A DNA stretch of 42,711 nt from Sivonenia sp049582005 (GTDB lineage: Bacteria; Cyanobacteriota; Cyanobacteriia; Gloeobacterales; PMM-0068). The position numbers and the translations under genes were made by a program. Shown here in pieces: positions 34,514-42,711 of this stretch (position 1 is the stretch's first letter; every line of letters starts with the position of its first letter). Where the stretch lies: the NCBI GenBank assembly GCA_049582005.1, contig JBAUTB010000039.1:1-42711 (forward strand). Reading direction: 5' to 3'. The notes beneath the pieces are model-generated. The model saw nothing but the letters and a program-made list of their open reading frames with translations. It was not told where the DNA came from and did not search any database.

Positions 34514-34660
34514 TTATCGAATGATGTGCGAGATAGAAGCAGCCTGATTCCCGATTTGGGGTAACAAATCATGGGTAAAGGCAAATGCAAACCAAACCGA
34601 AAAAATAGCAGTGATAAACAGTCCAAGAGTGACTTTCTGTATCTCTGTCACGTTGCCCAT
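34514..34660 (-). CDS. Possible small single-pass membrane protein (48 residues)
   Basis: The reading frame MGNVTEIQKVTLGLFITAIF, continuing SVWFAFAFTHDLLPQIGNQA, ends SISHIIR. One transmembrane helix (about residues 10-30) is preceded by a short polar N-terminus. The size and shape are those of small subunits of photosynthetic or respiratory complexes, but I cannot match it to a named one. An ATG three codons upstream (34669) is an alternative start. No clear ribosome binding site precedes either one. The plus-strand reading at 34571-34762 is taken as a shadow. Confidence 0.45.
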   Translation of the reverse strand: MGNVTEIQKVTLGLFITAIFSVWFAFAFTHDLLPQIGNQAASISHIIR

Positions 34661-34792
34661 TCCTTTCATAACATGCAGCACTACATAACTAAAGTACCCA
34701 CTTCCAGGGCACTTTATAGGGTCAGAAGTATTAATTTTCTATTAATTAATTTCAATATTTAAGTTTCTCTTTATCTTCCTTTTATCTTCTCT

Positions 34793-35047
34793 TTATTTTC
34801 CCCTTATGGAGGTATTCATCCAGGGGTCAAAGTCCTCTACCGTATCAAAAATGGGTTCTCGACCTATCACCATATGGGGATCTTTCTTTTCACCTCTAAG
34901 TCGCTGCAAGTACTCCTTTTCAACGAGCTTGCGATATTGCTCTTCTAAGTCTGTCCGCTCTTCTCTGCGATTCAGCTTCATCAAGTCAGCTTTCAAGTCT
35001 CTAGTTGACATGATAGTGGCCTTCTTTTCCATACTTTCTCGATGCAT
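34793..35047 (-). CDS. Small charged hypothetical protein
   Basis: The 84-residue protein is highly charged and probably helical: MSTRDLKADLMKLNRREERT then DLEEQYRKLVEKEYLQRLRG, followed by a less charged tail (MVIGREPIFDTVEDFDPWMN). AAGGAG lies 5 bases before the ATG at 35047, which supports that start over the internal methionines. No membrane segment, cysteine or known motif is seen. It is probably soluble, and its function is unknown. Confidence 0.65.
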   Translation of the reverse strand: MHRESMEKKATIMSTRDLKADLMKLNRREERTDLEEQYRKLVEKEYLQRLRGEKKDPHMVIGREPIFDTVEDFDPWMNTSIRGK

Positions 35048-35266
35048 ATGTCTCCTTGCTCACCGAATGAAATGAAGTAAAATGTAGCCCTGGACACAAC
35101 TCTTGCTAGGTAAGGAGATGAAATGGAGGGGCAGTTTATATCCGAATAGATACGCATTTGTTGTCAGTAGTCTTATACGGATGAAAATATTAAAACGCCT
35201 AATCGGATCCTTGTCTACACTTTTTCATACCAAAAGCAGAATTCATCAGTCCCGTCAGGTTTAAAG

Positions 35267-35890
35267 CTAGCGCACTGCCCCAAAAGAAGAAAATCCAGCA
35301 GCTACCCGCTTTGTGCCATCCACAACCTTGCGTATTCCCCGCCATAGTTTGGGGATAAGCCAAATCATAACGAGGCTAAATACAGCCAAAGCGAACAGAA
35401 AAACCACTGGATGGGTAAAGGTTGCCCATAATCCAGCCAAGACTATCGCATCCTCACTAAAGGAAGCGGTCCAGTTGGTAATAGGTTCAGGAGAGGTATT
35501 GATGATGGCCCGTGTTCCTGCTTTGGTAAAGTGACTACCGGAGGCAAGCGTACCCCCGAGAATGGCAGCAGCCAAGGTGAAGGCCGCATTATCACTGCTC
35601 GAGCTCACAACTCCAGCGGCCAAAGCGGCCCCCCCTGGTATGCGAATAAACGTATGCACGGTATCCCAGAGGGTATCGAGGCCAGGAATTTTATCGGCAA
35701 AAAACTCCATGAAGCACATGAAGCCGGATGCAGCAATTACCCAGGGGTTTGCTAGGAGTTGGAGGCTAGCCGGTAGGGTAATGTATCCATATTGCCCCAA
35801 TAGTCCAACAACCAAGAGCACAAGATAGATTCGGAAGCCACTCGCCCAAGAAAGACCCGCAGCCATAGAAACGGTTTGCAGTGCGTCCAT
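35267..35890 (-). CDS. DUF4126 membrane protein
   Basis: The 207-residue protein has several hydrophobic segments: TVSMAAGLSWASGFRIYLVL, YITLPASLQLLANPWVIAAS, AALAAGVVSSSSDNAAFTLA and PVVFLFALAVFSLVMIWLIP. It also has the family-typical FADKIPGLDTLWDTVHTFIR and GGTLASGSHFTKAGTRAIIN. It matches DUF4126, an integral membrane family of unknown function. No operon partner with a known role is adjacent. Confidence 0.88.
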   Translation of the reverse strand: MDALQTVSMAAGLSWASGFRIYLVLLVVGLLGQYGYITLPASLQLLANPWVIAASGFMCFMEFFADKIPGLDTLWDTVHTFIRIPGGAALAAGVVSSSSDNAAFTLAAAILGGTLASGSHFTKAGTRAIINTSPEPITNWTASFSEDAIVLAGLWATFTHPVVFLFALAVFSLVMIWLIPKLWRGIRKVVDGTKRVAAGFSSFGAVR

Positions 35891-35970
35891 TCATACTCCT
35901 CGCAATCAGAAGGGCCGTGTTCTTTACACAGGAACTGATATCAGATGATGCACACCTGAAGGTTACCTGC

Positions 35971-36225
35971 TCAATGTACCTCTATAGACCGAGAACTGCG
36001 TTGAACGTTTCGTAAGGCCCGAAGAGCCGTGCAACGAATTTTGGGAGAGTGGGCAGCGTAGGCTAGGGGTTTTACGACTGCAGGACCCCATGTGTGTATG
36101 TACCAACAAAGATGCTCATAGAGTCGTGAGGGTTCATCGCATTCCTCTAAAAGGTGGTTGATATATTCTTCATCGGGTCTCAAACTTTTTCTTAATGGAG
36201 GTGAAGCGCCTAATAAAGTTTTCAT
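35971..36225 (-). CDS. Small unknown protein, copy A of a local paralogous pair
   Basis: The 84-residue protein shares the core EEYINHLLEE followed by D.P.RLYEHLCWYIH.WGP..V with the protein at 37828-38070. The first half is acidic and the second half basic (IRCTALRALRNVQRSSRSIE). AGGAGG lies at the right distance from the ATG, and the copies share a similar leader (ATACCTGCAATGA here, GATGCCTGCGATA there). No membrane segment or known motif is seen. It is encoded divergently from the membrane-anchored protein at 36512. Confidence 0.72.
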   Translation of the reverse strand: MKTLLGASPPLRKSLRPDEEYINHLLEECDEPSRLYEHLCWYIHTWGPAVVKPLAYAAHSPKIRCTALRALRNVQRSSRSIEVH

Positions 36226-36349
36226 GATTTCCTCCTGTTTATACCTGCAATGACTGAAGTGTTAAGGCTCACACTTATACCCTAGACATAAATTATAAAG
36301 AAATCGTGAAGGGCTAATGGCTGGTCAGGCATATCCGTGGATGACCTAA

Positions 36350-36375
36350 TCCCCGGCATTAATGCTAATCGGGGA
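36350..36375. promoter_or_regulatory. Hairpin in the divergent region before 36512
   Basis: TCCCCG (36350-36355) pairs with CGGGGA (36370-36375), enclosing the 10-bp palindrome GCATTAATGC (36356-36365). No T-tract follows. It lies between two divergent genes and may be an operator or part of a structured leader. Confidence 0.35.
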
Positions 36376-36511
36376 CACACGCCTTCCCCTTCAATCTGAT
36401 GAGTGTGTTTGGCAAATGAGGTGAAAACGACCCTAGGCGGATGTTCATTCTCCCCAAGTTCTTCACATTTGCGTTCTAGCCTAAGGGTAGGTCCAGATAG
36501 GCAATGCAGCT

Positions 36512-37744
36512 ATGGCACTCCATTCTCCCTTCACTCCCAGTAAGTCTCCCCAACCTTTTTGGGTGCTCCCAACCCTGGCGTTGGTGACAGCAGCGACTCT
36601 GGCTATAAGTGGTTCGGGTATGTACCAAATGCGGGAACAAGCCCTTGTGGTCAACGGGGCTTATCAGAACACCCGTGAGGTTGTTACCCAATATTTCAAA
36701 ACGGTAGAGGCGCGTGAGCAAGCGATTCGGCAAGCTAACCCTGACCAAGTAGCGCGTATCGACCAGTCGTTGGCCCAAAACCGCAAAGCCTTTGTCAAAG
36801 CGATGCAGGGCTATATTGTAGCGATTGCTGACCTACCACAGAAGGAAATGACCGAGCGCTTTGGGGCTTTAGATATGGAAGGTGCGGCCCACCAAAGCAA
36901 AATTCAGGCCAGGATCCATTCTTTTAAAGGAGTAGGGCGCCTAATTCATCTTCAGGTTTCAGAAACTCCCGATGAATGGAATCAGCGCCATCTCAATTTC
37001 TGGCTTTCGGAAGACAAGCAGCCTCAAGTACATATCCTCAATGATTTTGCCAAAGACCCGGATGCGATGGTAGAGCAACTAGCCTTTCTGAATACACCAG
37101 ATACACCTAAGCATCTTGTCCTGCTTGCCGTAGGTAAAAAAGCTTCACTCGGTGGCGTGAGTCCGTGGATAGAAGTCTTCCAAGTCCAACAAGACCATCT
37201 TGAAAATAAGACAGCCCAAGTATTTCCTCAAAGCCTTTTAAATAACGTGCTTGGAGAAAGCCCGACTATTGAACCCAACAACTATATTCGGCTCGAACGT
37301 TATGTGCTGGATCCGGAGCGCGTGATGGCCCCTTGTGACAGTTGTGGACTATTGGCATACCAGAGCCAGCTTCAGTGGAAGCAAGGACGCTATCAACTGG
37401 TAGAGAATACACCCTTGAATACGGCGGACAATGCCAGCTATGCGGGCTTGCTCTATCTCAAGAAAAGGGCACAGACACCGACATGGACCGAGCCATTTTT
37501 GAGTAACCGCTTCCGTACTCAGGCCCATGAGCTTCCCGCCTTTCAACCAAAACGCTATGCCCTTTGGAACCAAGGGTTTATCTTAGAGGGTGAAACAAAA
37601 GACAAAGATGCACTTACTTTTTCCTTCACCGGTGTGGCAGACACGAAACTCATTGTCGAACGAAATGCCCAAGGTCAGTGGCAAGTACAAAATATGAGGA
37701 CAAAAAGAGGCAATTTTTGGAACGCTCCAGTTCCTGCTCAGTAG
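36512..37744 (+). CDS. Membrane-anchored protein of unknown function
   Basis: The 410-residue protein has one N-terminal hydrophobic segment (about residues 16-36: FWVLPTLALVTAATLAISGS) that anchors or exports it. A helical, charged region (about 50-105) follows, then a beta-rich part. The only cysteine pair is CDSC at about 275-278, possibly a redox or metal site. The C-terminus contains ALTFSFTGVADTKLIVERNA. I recognise no family. It lies between the two copies of the 80-84 residue family, which are on the other strand. Confidence 0.75.
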   Translation: MALHSPFTPSKSPQPFWVLPTLALVTAATLAISGSGMYQMREQALVVNGAYQNTREVVTQYFKTVEAREQAIRQANPDQVARIDQSLAQNRKAFVKAMQGYIVAIADLPQKEMTERFGALDMEGAAHQSKIQARIHSFKGVGRLIHLQVSETPDEWNQRHLNFWLSEDKQPQVHILNDFAKDPDAMVEQLAFLNTPDTPKHLVLLAVGKKASLGGVSPWIEVFQVQQDHLENKTAQVFPQSLLNNVLGESPTIEPNNYIRLERYVLDPERVMAPCDSCGLLAYQSQLQWKQGRYQLVENTPLNTADNASYAGLLYLKKRAQTPTWTEPFLSNRFRTQAHELPAFQPKRYALWNQGFILEGETKDKDALTFSFTGVADTKLIVERNAQGQWQVQNMRTKRGNFWNAPVPAQ

Positions 37745-37827
37745 GCGTTCGGTCTTTTCGGTCTTATAAAGATAACTGCTGTCGGAAAAAACATGGGTAT
37801 CCCCCACGCTAGATCTTAAAAATTCTT

Positions 37828-38070
37828 CTAGGCCTGTTCATAAACATCCAGGCTATGCTGCAACGCCTGTGCAGCTATATGGCGCACTCTAAGAGACCGG
37901 GCAGAACTGACCAATCTTCTGACCGCTGAAGGTCCCCATGCATGGATATACCAACAGAGGTGTTCATAGAGCCGAAGGGGCACATCGTATTCCTCTAAAA
38001 GGTGGTTGATATATTCTTCTTCTGCACTGGAACTTTTGGTGGGGGGTGGCCAAGCAACTAAAGTTTTCAT
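37828..38070 (-). CDS. Small unknown protein, copy B of a local paralogous pair
   Basis: The 80-residue protein shares MKTL at the start, then EEYINHLLEEYDVPLRLYEH and LCWYIHAWGPSAVRRL with the protein at 35971-36225. The two differ mostly in the proline-rich segment near residue 10 and the C-terminus. AGGAGG precedes the ATG. No known domain is recognised. The pair could be an old tandem duplication later separated by the gene at 36512, or two independent members of a family with more copies elsewhere. Confidence 0.72.
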   Translation of the reverse strand: MKTLVAWPPPTKSSSAEEEYINHLLEEYDVPLRLYEHLCWYIHAWGPSAVRRLVSSARSLRVRHIAAQALQHSLDVYEQA

Positions 38071-38158
38071 AAAATCCTCCTGACGATGCCTGCGATAAGT
38101 ACTTCACGGCCTGCTCCTACATGTTAGAGGTTAATTATGAAGATATTATGAAGATTTT

Positions 38159-39067
38159 TTACCCATTCTGCCCTTCATTCAGATGAGCAGAAAGTTCTTG
38201 CACCAGGTCATCTAAATCTTGACGGCTCAACTGGTAGATTTCATTGCAGAAATGGCAGGTCGCTTCTGCACCACCGTCTTTTTCAATCATGTCCTTTAGT
38301 TCGTCAGAACCGAGCATTTTCAGAGCACCCCGCACTCTATCAACAGAACAGCCACAGTGGAAGCGGACCATCTGTACTTCTGGGGCAATCTGGAGTTCAA
38401 GTCCAGTCAAAATTTCTTCAAGAATCTCGGGCAATTTTTTTCCCGCTCGCAGGTAGTTCGTGATACCTATAACTCCTGCCAGATTGGAGTTGAGGGCTCT
38501 TTCAAGTTCTATGTCTTCTTCCCCAGGCATAAATTGAATGAGAATACCTCCCGCCGCTTCTACACCCCCAGGAGCAACGTGTACGCCTACCAGCACGACA
38601 GAAGAGGTTTGTTCGGAAACAGACAGATACTCCGTAATATCATCTCCAATTTCGCCCGTGACCAACTCTACAGTTCCGGCATAGGGATAGCCATAGCCCA
38701 AATCCTTCAAAACATGGAGATATCCCTTACCTACGGCCGAGCCCACATCCAATTTGCCTTGAGCATTGGGCGGGAGTTCAACGGTGGGGTCTGCCAGATA
38801 TCCCCGAACCGTTCCATCCGCGCCAGCATCGGCCAAAATACCTCCCAAAGGACCATCCCCATCAATTCGAATATTGATCCGGGCTGTATCCAATTTCAGG
38901 TTGGCCGCAAGCAATAAGCTGGCTGTCATCGTCCGACCTAAAGCTGCTGTTGCGACAAAAGAGGCCTGATGCCTAACCCTTGCTTCCTCTACCGCTTTAG
39001 TGGAAACTACCCCCACCAGACGAATTTTCCCGCTTGCTGCAGTTCCCCTAATCAGTTGGTCAGCCAT
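38159..39067 (-). CDS. hslO: Redox-regulated chaperone Hsp33
   Basis: Hsp33 is activated by oxidation and unfolding. The 302 residues include the N-terminal substrate-binding domain (ADQLIRGTAASGKIRLVGVV, and NIRIDGDGPLGGILADAGAD) and the C-terminal zinc-redox switch with C238, C240, C271 and C274 in CGC and CHFC. All four cysteines are present, so the switch should work. It lies 56 bases after glcF on the same strand. Confidence 0.96.
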   Translation of the reverse strand: MADQLIRGTAASGKIRLVGVVSTKAVEEARVRHQASFVATAALGRTMTASLLLAANLKLDTARINIRIDGDGPLGGILADAGADGTVRGYLADPTVELPPNAQGKLDVGSAVGKGYLHVLKDLGYGYPYAGTVELVTGEIGDDITEYLSVSEQTSSVVLVGVHVAPGGVEAAGGILIQFMPGEEDIELERALNSNLAGVIGITNYLRAGKKLPEILEEILTGLELQIAPEVQMVRFHCGCSVDRVRGALKMLGSDELKDMIEKDGGAEATCHFCNEIYQLSRQDLDDLVQELSAHLNEGQNG

Positions 39068-39123
39068 GAATATCCCTGATGCTTTTGATACATCTCTATA
39101 AATCTTATTCTAACGTTCTAGTT

Positions 39124-40476
39124 TCAAATCTCTTCAGGGAAAGGACCAGAATAAGCCCAATCTAGAAGTTCCACAGGATGCATCACTTTCATTTTGAGCC
39201 CACGTTCGCGAACACCACGGGACAGTTGTGCCATACATCCAGGACTTCCCACAACCACCGCATCGGCCCCTGTATCGGCAAGATAATCCATTTTACGTTC
39301 GCTTACCCATAAGCTCATTTCGGGTTCAAAGATATTAAAGAGGTCTCCCGCGCCACAACACATTTCCGATTCCGTAAAGGGAACCAACGCTAGCCCAGGA
39401 ATTCTCCGGAGCAGATTCAACGTATCGTTACTGGATTGCAGCTTGTAGTTGAGATGGCAGGAATGTTGGTAGGCTACCCGCATATTGATGGCATGGGTCA
39501 TCGGCTCTCGCTGGGTCCGCGATAGAAATTGGCCCATGTCTGCAACTCGGCTGGCATAGGACTTCGCCAGCTCTCTGGATTCCGGGTCATCCGCCAACAG
39601 TTGAGGATACTCCTTTAGAAAAGCCCCACAGGAGGCACTATTGGTCACAATGTACTCTGTGGGTTGTTTGGCAAACCCCTTGAGATTGCGGATAGCCAGG
39701 TTACGGGCTATGTCCAATTCCCCGGCGCGTGCAGCCATAGCCCCACAGCACGTCTGGGGAGGAATCGCCACTTGGTAACCAGAAGTAAGCAACAGACGAC
39801 GCGAAGCCAAATTGACCGAGTTAGAGAGGTTATTGACCAAGCACCCCAAAAACAGAGCGGCTGTCCCGCTGGCATAAAGGTCTTTCTCTTCCGGCACAAT
39901 CGTAGGTTTTACCGGACGTACAGAGGGTATTACAGCCAACAAGCCTTCGATCTGAGTTAAACGATTATTACCTAGAATTTGGGTCTGACGCACCAAAAAT
40001 TGGAGACCCGAGAGTTGATAGGTTCTCAAAACATAGCGCAGGATAGTCAGTCCAACCGGAGAAGGCAACACCTGTCCCACCAGCCAACGCTGTAGTGCCC
40101 GTGCCCAAGCGGGTCTCTGGTCTGCCAGAACAACTTTACTCTGGGCAATCAGGCTACTGTACTCCACCCCAGAAGGGCACACGGTTGTACAGGCATGACA
40201 CTGAATACATTTATTGAGATGTTCTTGCGTACCAGGAGTAGCCATTATTTCTTGTTGATTCTGGACTTGTTGATTCCAAGCATCCATGAGGTAGATTCGC
40301 CCTCTCGGGGAATCGGCTTCAGACCCCGTAACTTGATAGGTTGGGCAAGCAGGCAAACACAACCCACACCCAATACATGCATCAAGCTTTTTTTGGTCGA
40401 AGGGAATACCAGCAGGCAAAGCTGGTCTATTCACGGGTTGACTAGGGGGGTTACGCAAGGGAGGCGTACTTTGCAT
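39124..40476 (-). CDS. glcF: Glycolate oxidase iron-sulfur subunit
   Basis: GlcF is the iron-sulfur subunit of glycolate dehydrogenase, which oxidises the photorespiratory product glycolate. Two ferredoxin-like 4Fe-4S motifs are at C34/C37/C40/C44 (CIGCGLCLPAC) and C90/C93/C96/C100 (CIQCHACTTVC). The C-terminal heterodisulfide-reductase-type repeats include CCGAMAARAG and CCGAGDLFN. Length is 450 residues, normal for cyanobacterial GlcF. GlcD is not in the window. It precedes hslO on the same strand. Confidence 0.95.
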   Translation of the reverse strand: MQSTPPLRNPPSQPVNRPALPAGIPFDQKKLDACIGCGLCLPACPTYQVTGSEADSPRGRIYLMDAWNQQVQNQQEIMATPGTQEHLNKCIQCHACTTVCPSGVEYSSLIAQSKVVLADQRPAWARALQRWLVGQVLPSPVGLTILRYVLRTYQLSGLQFLVRQTQILGNNRLTQIEGLLAVIPSVRPVKPTIVPEEKDLYASGTAALFLGCLVNNLSNSVNLASRRLLLTSGYQVAIPPQTCCGAMAARAGELDIARNLAIRNLKGFAKQPTEYIVTNSASCGAFLKEYPQLLADDPESRELAKSYASRVADMGQFLSRTQREPMTHAINMRVAYQHSCHLNYKLQSSNDTLNLLRRIPGLALVPFTESEMCCGAGDLFNIFEPEMSLWVSERKMDYLADTGADAVVVGSPGCMAQLSRGVRERGLKMKVMHPVELLDWAYSGPFPEEI

Positions 40477-40557
40477 GAAAGGGTAAGGAGGGGAGAGTTT
40501 CCTTCTATCGTATCAAGGGAATATAGTGCTCCAAGGTGGCTTGGTCTCTAGAATGAC

Positions 40558-41814
40558 TTAAAGCAAGGTTAATTTCTCTGGTTCTTGCTCTATTAAAGCG
40601 GCCAACTGTTGCAGGAAGATCGCAGCATGGGAGCCATAGAAAACACGATGATCTCCGGAAAGTACTATCTGCATCTGGCGTTTTACGCCTATGAAACCCT
40701 CATCATTGACTACAACCGTTGGTTTCGAAGCGCCTATCGCCAGGATGGCTCCTGTGCCAGGGGGAACCATAGCATCGAAACGATCCACCCCAAACATACC
40801 CAAATTGGAAATGGTAAATGTTCCTGAGTTGTATTCTTCAGGCTGTAGTTTTTTGCTGCGGGCACGGGCCACCAAGTCTTTCCACTCACGGGATAGTTGG
40901 TAAACATCTTTATTGGCTGCATCGCGCAACACAGGCGTAATCAGTCCTCCCTCATCCATGGCGACGGCAATCGCAATATTGATCTGCGCATTGGTCTTGA
41001 GCCCATTTGGGGTATAGCTGCTATTGACCAAAGGATGGTCTACCAAGGCGGTCGCTATCGCTTTTGCCAACAGTGTAGTCACTGTGACGCCTTTAGACTT
41101 CAATTGCTGATACAGGCCATCAAAGCGGTCTGTGGTGACGGTATACCCTACCCGAAACGAAGGAATTGTCAAAGACTGTTCCATGTTTTGAATCACTGCT
41201 TTCTGGAGGGTTGTAAATCCTTGAGCAGTTATTTCTTGCAAGGTTGGGGTGGAGATGGCCGGAGCGACAGGAAGAGCAGCCGGGGCTGCTTGAGATGCTT
41301 TCAGTACGTCAGCTTCCACAATCCGACCATTAGCCCCACTGCCATTTATCTGAGACAGGTCAATCCCCATATCTTGAGCCAATTTGCGAGCACGAGGACT
41401 TACAGCAATACGAGCTCCTGCTTCTTTAGCGACAGGAGCGGACACGGGCTCGGATTTAGGCTCACTTGCTTTTGTCGGCTCTGCCGGCTTCTCTGCTTGA
41501 GCGGCAGGCGCAGCCTCTGCAGCCTTCTTGGGGGACGAAGGAGCACTTTTGGCCGCAGCCTGCGCCATTTCTTCTTTAGTTTGAGCGAGGAGGGCAATGG
41601 CAGATCCAACAGCCGTGGTTTCACCATCGTGGACAAAGATATTGGCGAGATAGCCCTCGTTGAAGGATTCGACATCCATATCAGCTTTGTCGGATTCAAC
41701 AACAGCGATGATGTCCCCTTTCTCGACTTTCTCTCCCACATTCTTTTTCCAGGCAACAACTTTGCCTTCGGTCATCGTTGAGCTAAGGGCAGGCATGGTA
41801 ATTTCGTGGATCAT
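40558..41814 (-). CDS. pdhC: Pyruvate dehydrogenase E2 (dihydrolipoamide acetyltransferase)
   Basis: E2 transfers acetyl groups from lipoate to CoA in the pyruvate dehydrogenase complex. The lipoyl domain has the lipoylated lysine K43 in VVESDKADMDVES. A proline and alanine-rich linker (about 90-130) leads to the peripheral subunit-binding domain (ISPRARKLAQDMGI-like, about 137-168). The catalytic domain runs to the end. The active-site motif reads DHRVFYG, with Tyr replacing the Asp of the usual HxxxDG, as in plastid-type E2. The length of 418 residues is normal. Confidence 0.95.
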   Translation of the reverse strand: MIHEITMPALSSTMTEGKVVAWKKNVGEKVEKGDIIAVVESDKADMDVESFNEGYLANIFVHDGETTAVGSAIALLAQTKEEMAQAAAKSAPSSPKKAAEAAPAAQAEKPAEPTKASEPKSEPVSAPVAKEAGARIAVSPRARKLAQDMGIDLSQINGSGANGRIVEADVLKASQAAPAALPVAPAISTPTLQEITAQGFTTLQKAVIQNMEQSLTIPSFRVGYTVTTDRFDGLYQQLKSKGVTVTTLLAKAIATALVDHPLVNSSYTPNGLKTNAQINIAIAVAMDEGGLITPVLRDAANKDVYQLSREWKDLVARARSKKLQPEEYNSGTFTISNLGMFGVDRFDAMVPPGTGAILAIGASKPTVVVNDEGFIGVKRQMQIVLSGDHRVFYGSHAAIFLQQLAALIEQEPEKLTLL

Positions 41815-42171
41815 CGCAAGCTATGAAACGCAACAGTAGGAGTGATTGTATCGCACCCTGTGTCTGTGGAATGCTCTAGGTGCACTAAGCGAGGAGATTT
41901 CTCCATTTATAGGAAATATTTGTGGCCCTTAAAACAGGAAGATCTTCAATAATTCAAGCCACTTTTTTAGGAATAGAGACGTTTAACAAATGCGTTTAGT
42001 AAAATATGTGTTGGCATTTTCAGGTCAATAGATCTAGTGATTCCTGATGTATAGATATATTTAAAAACAATTAGTAATTTTAAATTTTATCCAAGTCAGG
42101 AACTTTATCTGCTGCCATTCGTCTGCTTTACGGGATGGTTTTCTATGCAATTTCTGAGGAATATCAAGTTC
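41815..42171. other. Intergenic region before the right-edge gene
   Basis: The 357 bases are AT-rich near 42050-42110 and contain no ORF above about 30 codons that I would accept. The region should hold divergent promoters for the E2 gene and the right-edge gene. No known RNA motif or operator was recognised. Confidence 0.4.
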
Positions 42172-42711
42172 ATGAATTCAAGACTTCTAAAATACGCAGC
42201 GGTCTCCACCGGATTGCTGTTAGCTTTATCTAGTTTTCTCAGCTCAGGGGTGAATGCTCAACGTGCGCCACGTGCTCGGCGATCCTCAACCCCTACTACT
42301 TCCCCTACTACTACTACTTCTTCTTCTTCTATTGCTAGTTCAAACACTACTCCAGGAGCACTCTCCTTTACTCAAGCTCAATACGAAGCGGCCATTGCTT
42401 TTGATATATCGGGAGAAAATGGCAAGCTAGCGTCTAATCCCAATGGTCCAAGCTTGGGATACCCCTGTGGAGTACCTAATAGTTATGGTTGGAAGTGGGG
42501 AGGCTCTGGAGACGGTACCACCAATGTAGCAAACGCTGTAGCGGGGAGAGGTCAGCAATTAGCTGGAGCTGGCTATAACCAGGTATATAACGCATGCCCT
42601 GGGCCTAATACTCGTAAATCTATGGCCAATGCTCGAATCGAGTTTACTGACATGATTGTGGATTACTACTCAATTAGCCTAAATAAATGGGTTAGAGCTG
42701 TAAAACAGCCT
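42172..42711 (+). CDS. Secreted low-complexity protein (3' end outside window)
   Basis: The frame is open to the right edge (180 codons). A signal peptide covers residues 1-29 (MNSRLLKYAAVSTGLLLALS then SFLSSGVNAQ). A Thr, Ser and Pro-rich linker follows (about 36-65), then a region with Gly, Asn and Trp: GYPCGVPNSYGWKWGGSGDG. Two cysteines (in YPCGV and NACPG) could form a disulfide. GAGGA lies 11 bases before this ATG; an in-frame ATG at 42145 is an alternative. I recognise no family. It is probably periplasmic, luminal or extracellular. Confidence 0.65.
   Translation, partial: MNSRLLKYAAVSTGLLLALSSFLSSGVNAQRAPRARRSSTPTTSPTTTTSSSSIASSNTTPGALSFTQAQYEAAIAFDISGENGKLASNPNGPSLGYPCGVPNSYGWKWGGSGDGTTNVANAVAGRGQQLAGAGYNQVYNACPGPNTRKSMANARIEFTDMIVDYYSISLNKWVRAVKQP

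Noticed and set aside
35179..35262. Short ORF starting MKILKRLIGSLSTLFHTKSR
   Set aside because: It has only about 27 codons, no clear ribosome binding site and no known homologue to compare, although the peptide looks amphipathic.
40897..41781. Plus-strand 294-residue ORF antisense to the E2 gene
   Set aside because: The opposite strand encodes a full pyruvate dehydrogenase E2 with its motifs; the long antisense frame is a composition effect.
1..42711. CRISPR array, rRNA operon, insertion sequence or prophage
   Set aside because: No regularly spaced repeats, no rRNA core sequences, no transposase or integrase and no phage structural genes were seen.

Overview
The window is a piece of a cyanobacterial chromosome of moderate GC content. 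The evidence is a set of genes typical of oxygenic phototrophs or plastids: a long-form hibernation factor (LrtA type), a C-terminally extended plant-type ferredoxin (FdC2 type), a Tab2/Atab2 homologue, a Tic20-like membrane protein, a plastid-type pyruvate dehydrogenase E2, glycolate oxidase GlcF and a DUF155 protein. I saw no copy of the cyanobacterial HIP1 octamer GCGATCGC by eye. The genus cannot be fixed from the sequence alone.

Layout. 1-1726 is an accessory left edge, with the AT-rich 3' end of a large unknown protein followed by a VapBC/FitAB toxin-antitoxin pair. 1774-9202 is mostly core: recN, a small secreted protein coupled to gpsA, proA with an FdC2-type ferredoxin, a START/COQ10-like secreted protein, a DUF362 protein and lrtA/hpf with a clear terminator. 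9253-11748 holds a decayed ORF, an internally deleted photolyase, a small membrane protein and a ferrochelatase-like protein. 12014-13413 is a second accessory patch (unknown ORF, RelBE-type pair, broken BrnT) in front of alaS. 16133-18005 is a compact three-gene cassette of unknown function. 18137-23623 is core (Tab2, Rieske ferredoxin, EF-G paralogue, Ppx/GppA). 23638-24646 is a pseudogene followed by a DUF433/DUF5615 toxin-antitoxin pair. 24762-26363 holds a MOSC protein and a DUF6544 protein. 26526-28798 is a minus-strand run: a small Cys4 protein, tic20, ribH, plsC and tRNA-Ala(GGC). 28922-34432 is pepP, a dihaem cytochrome, a nitroreductase, DUF155, pabB and gloA. 34514-38070 is rich in small unknown proteins, including two paralogues that flank a membrane-anchored unknown. 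38159-41814 is hslO, glcF and the E2 gene. The right edge cuts a secreted low-complexity protein.

The core genes belong to separate housekeeping pathways: translation, proline, folate, riboflavin and lipid synthesis, photorespiration, redox repair and DNA repair. The accessory genes sit in short plus-strand patches between them. Three intact toxin-antitoxin pairs, one toxin remnant and two decayed ORFs suggest repeated small insertions and decay rather than one large island.

The best candidates for something undescribed are the cassette at 16133-18005, whose genes are coupled (2-bp gap, then ATGA overlap), and the paralogous 80-84 residue family at 35971-36225 and 37828-38070. No function is claimed for either.
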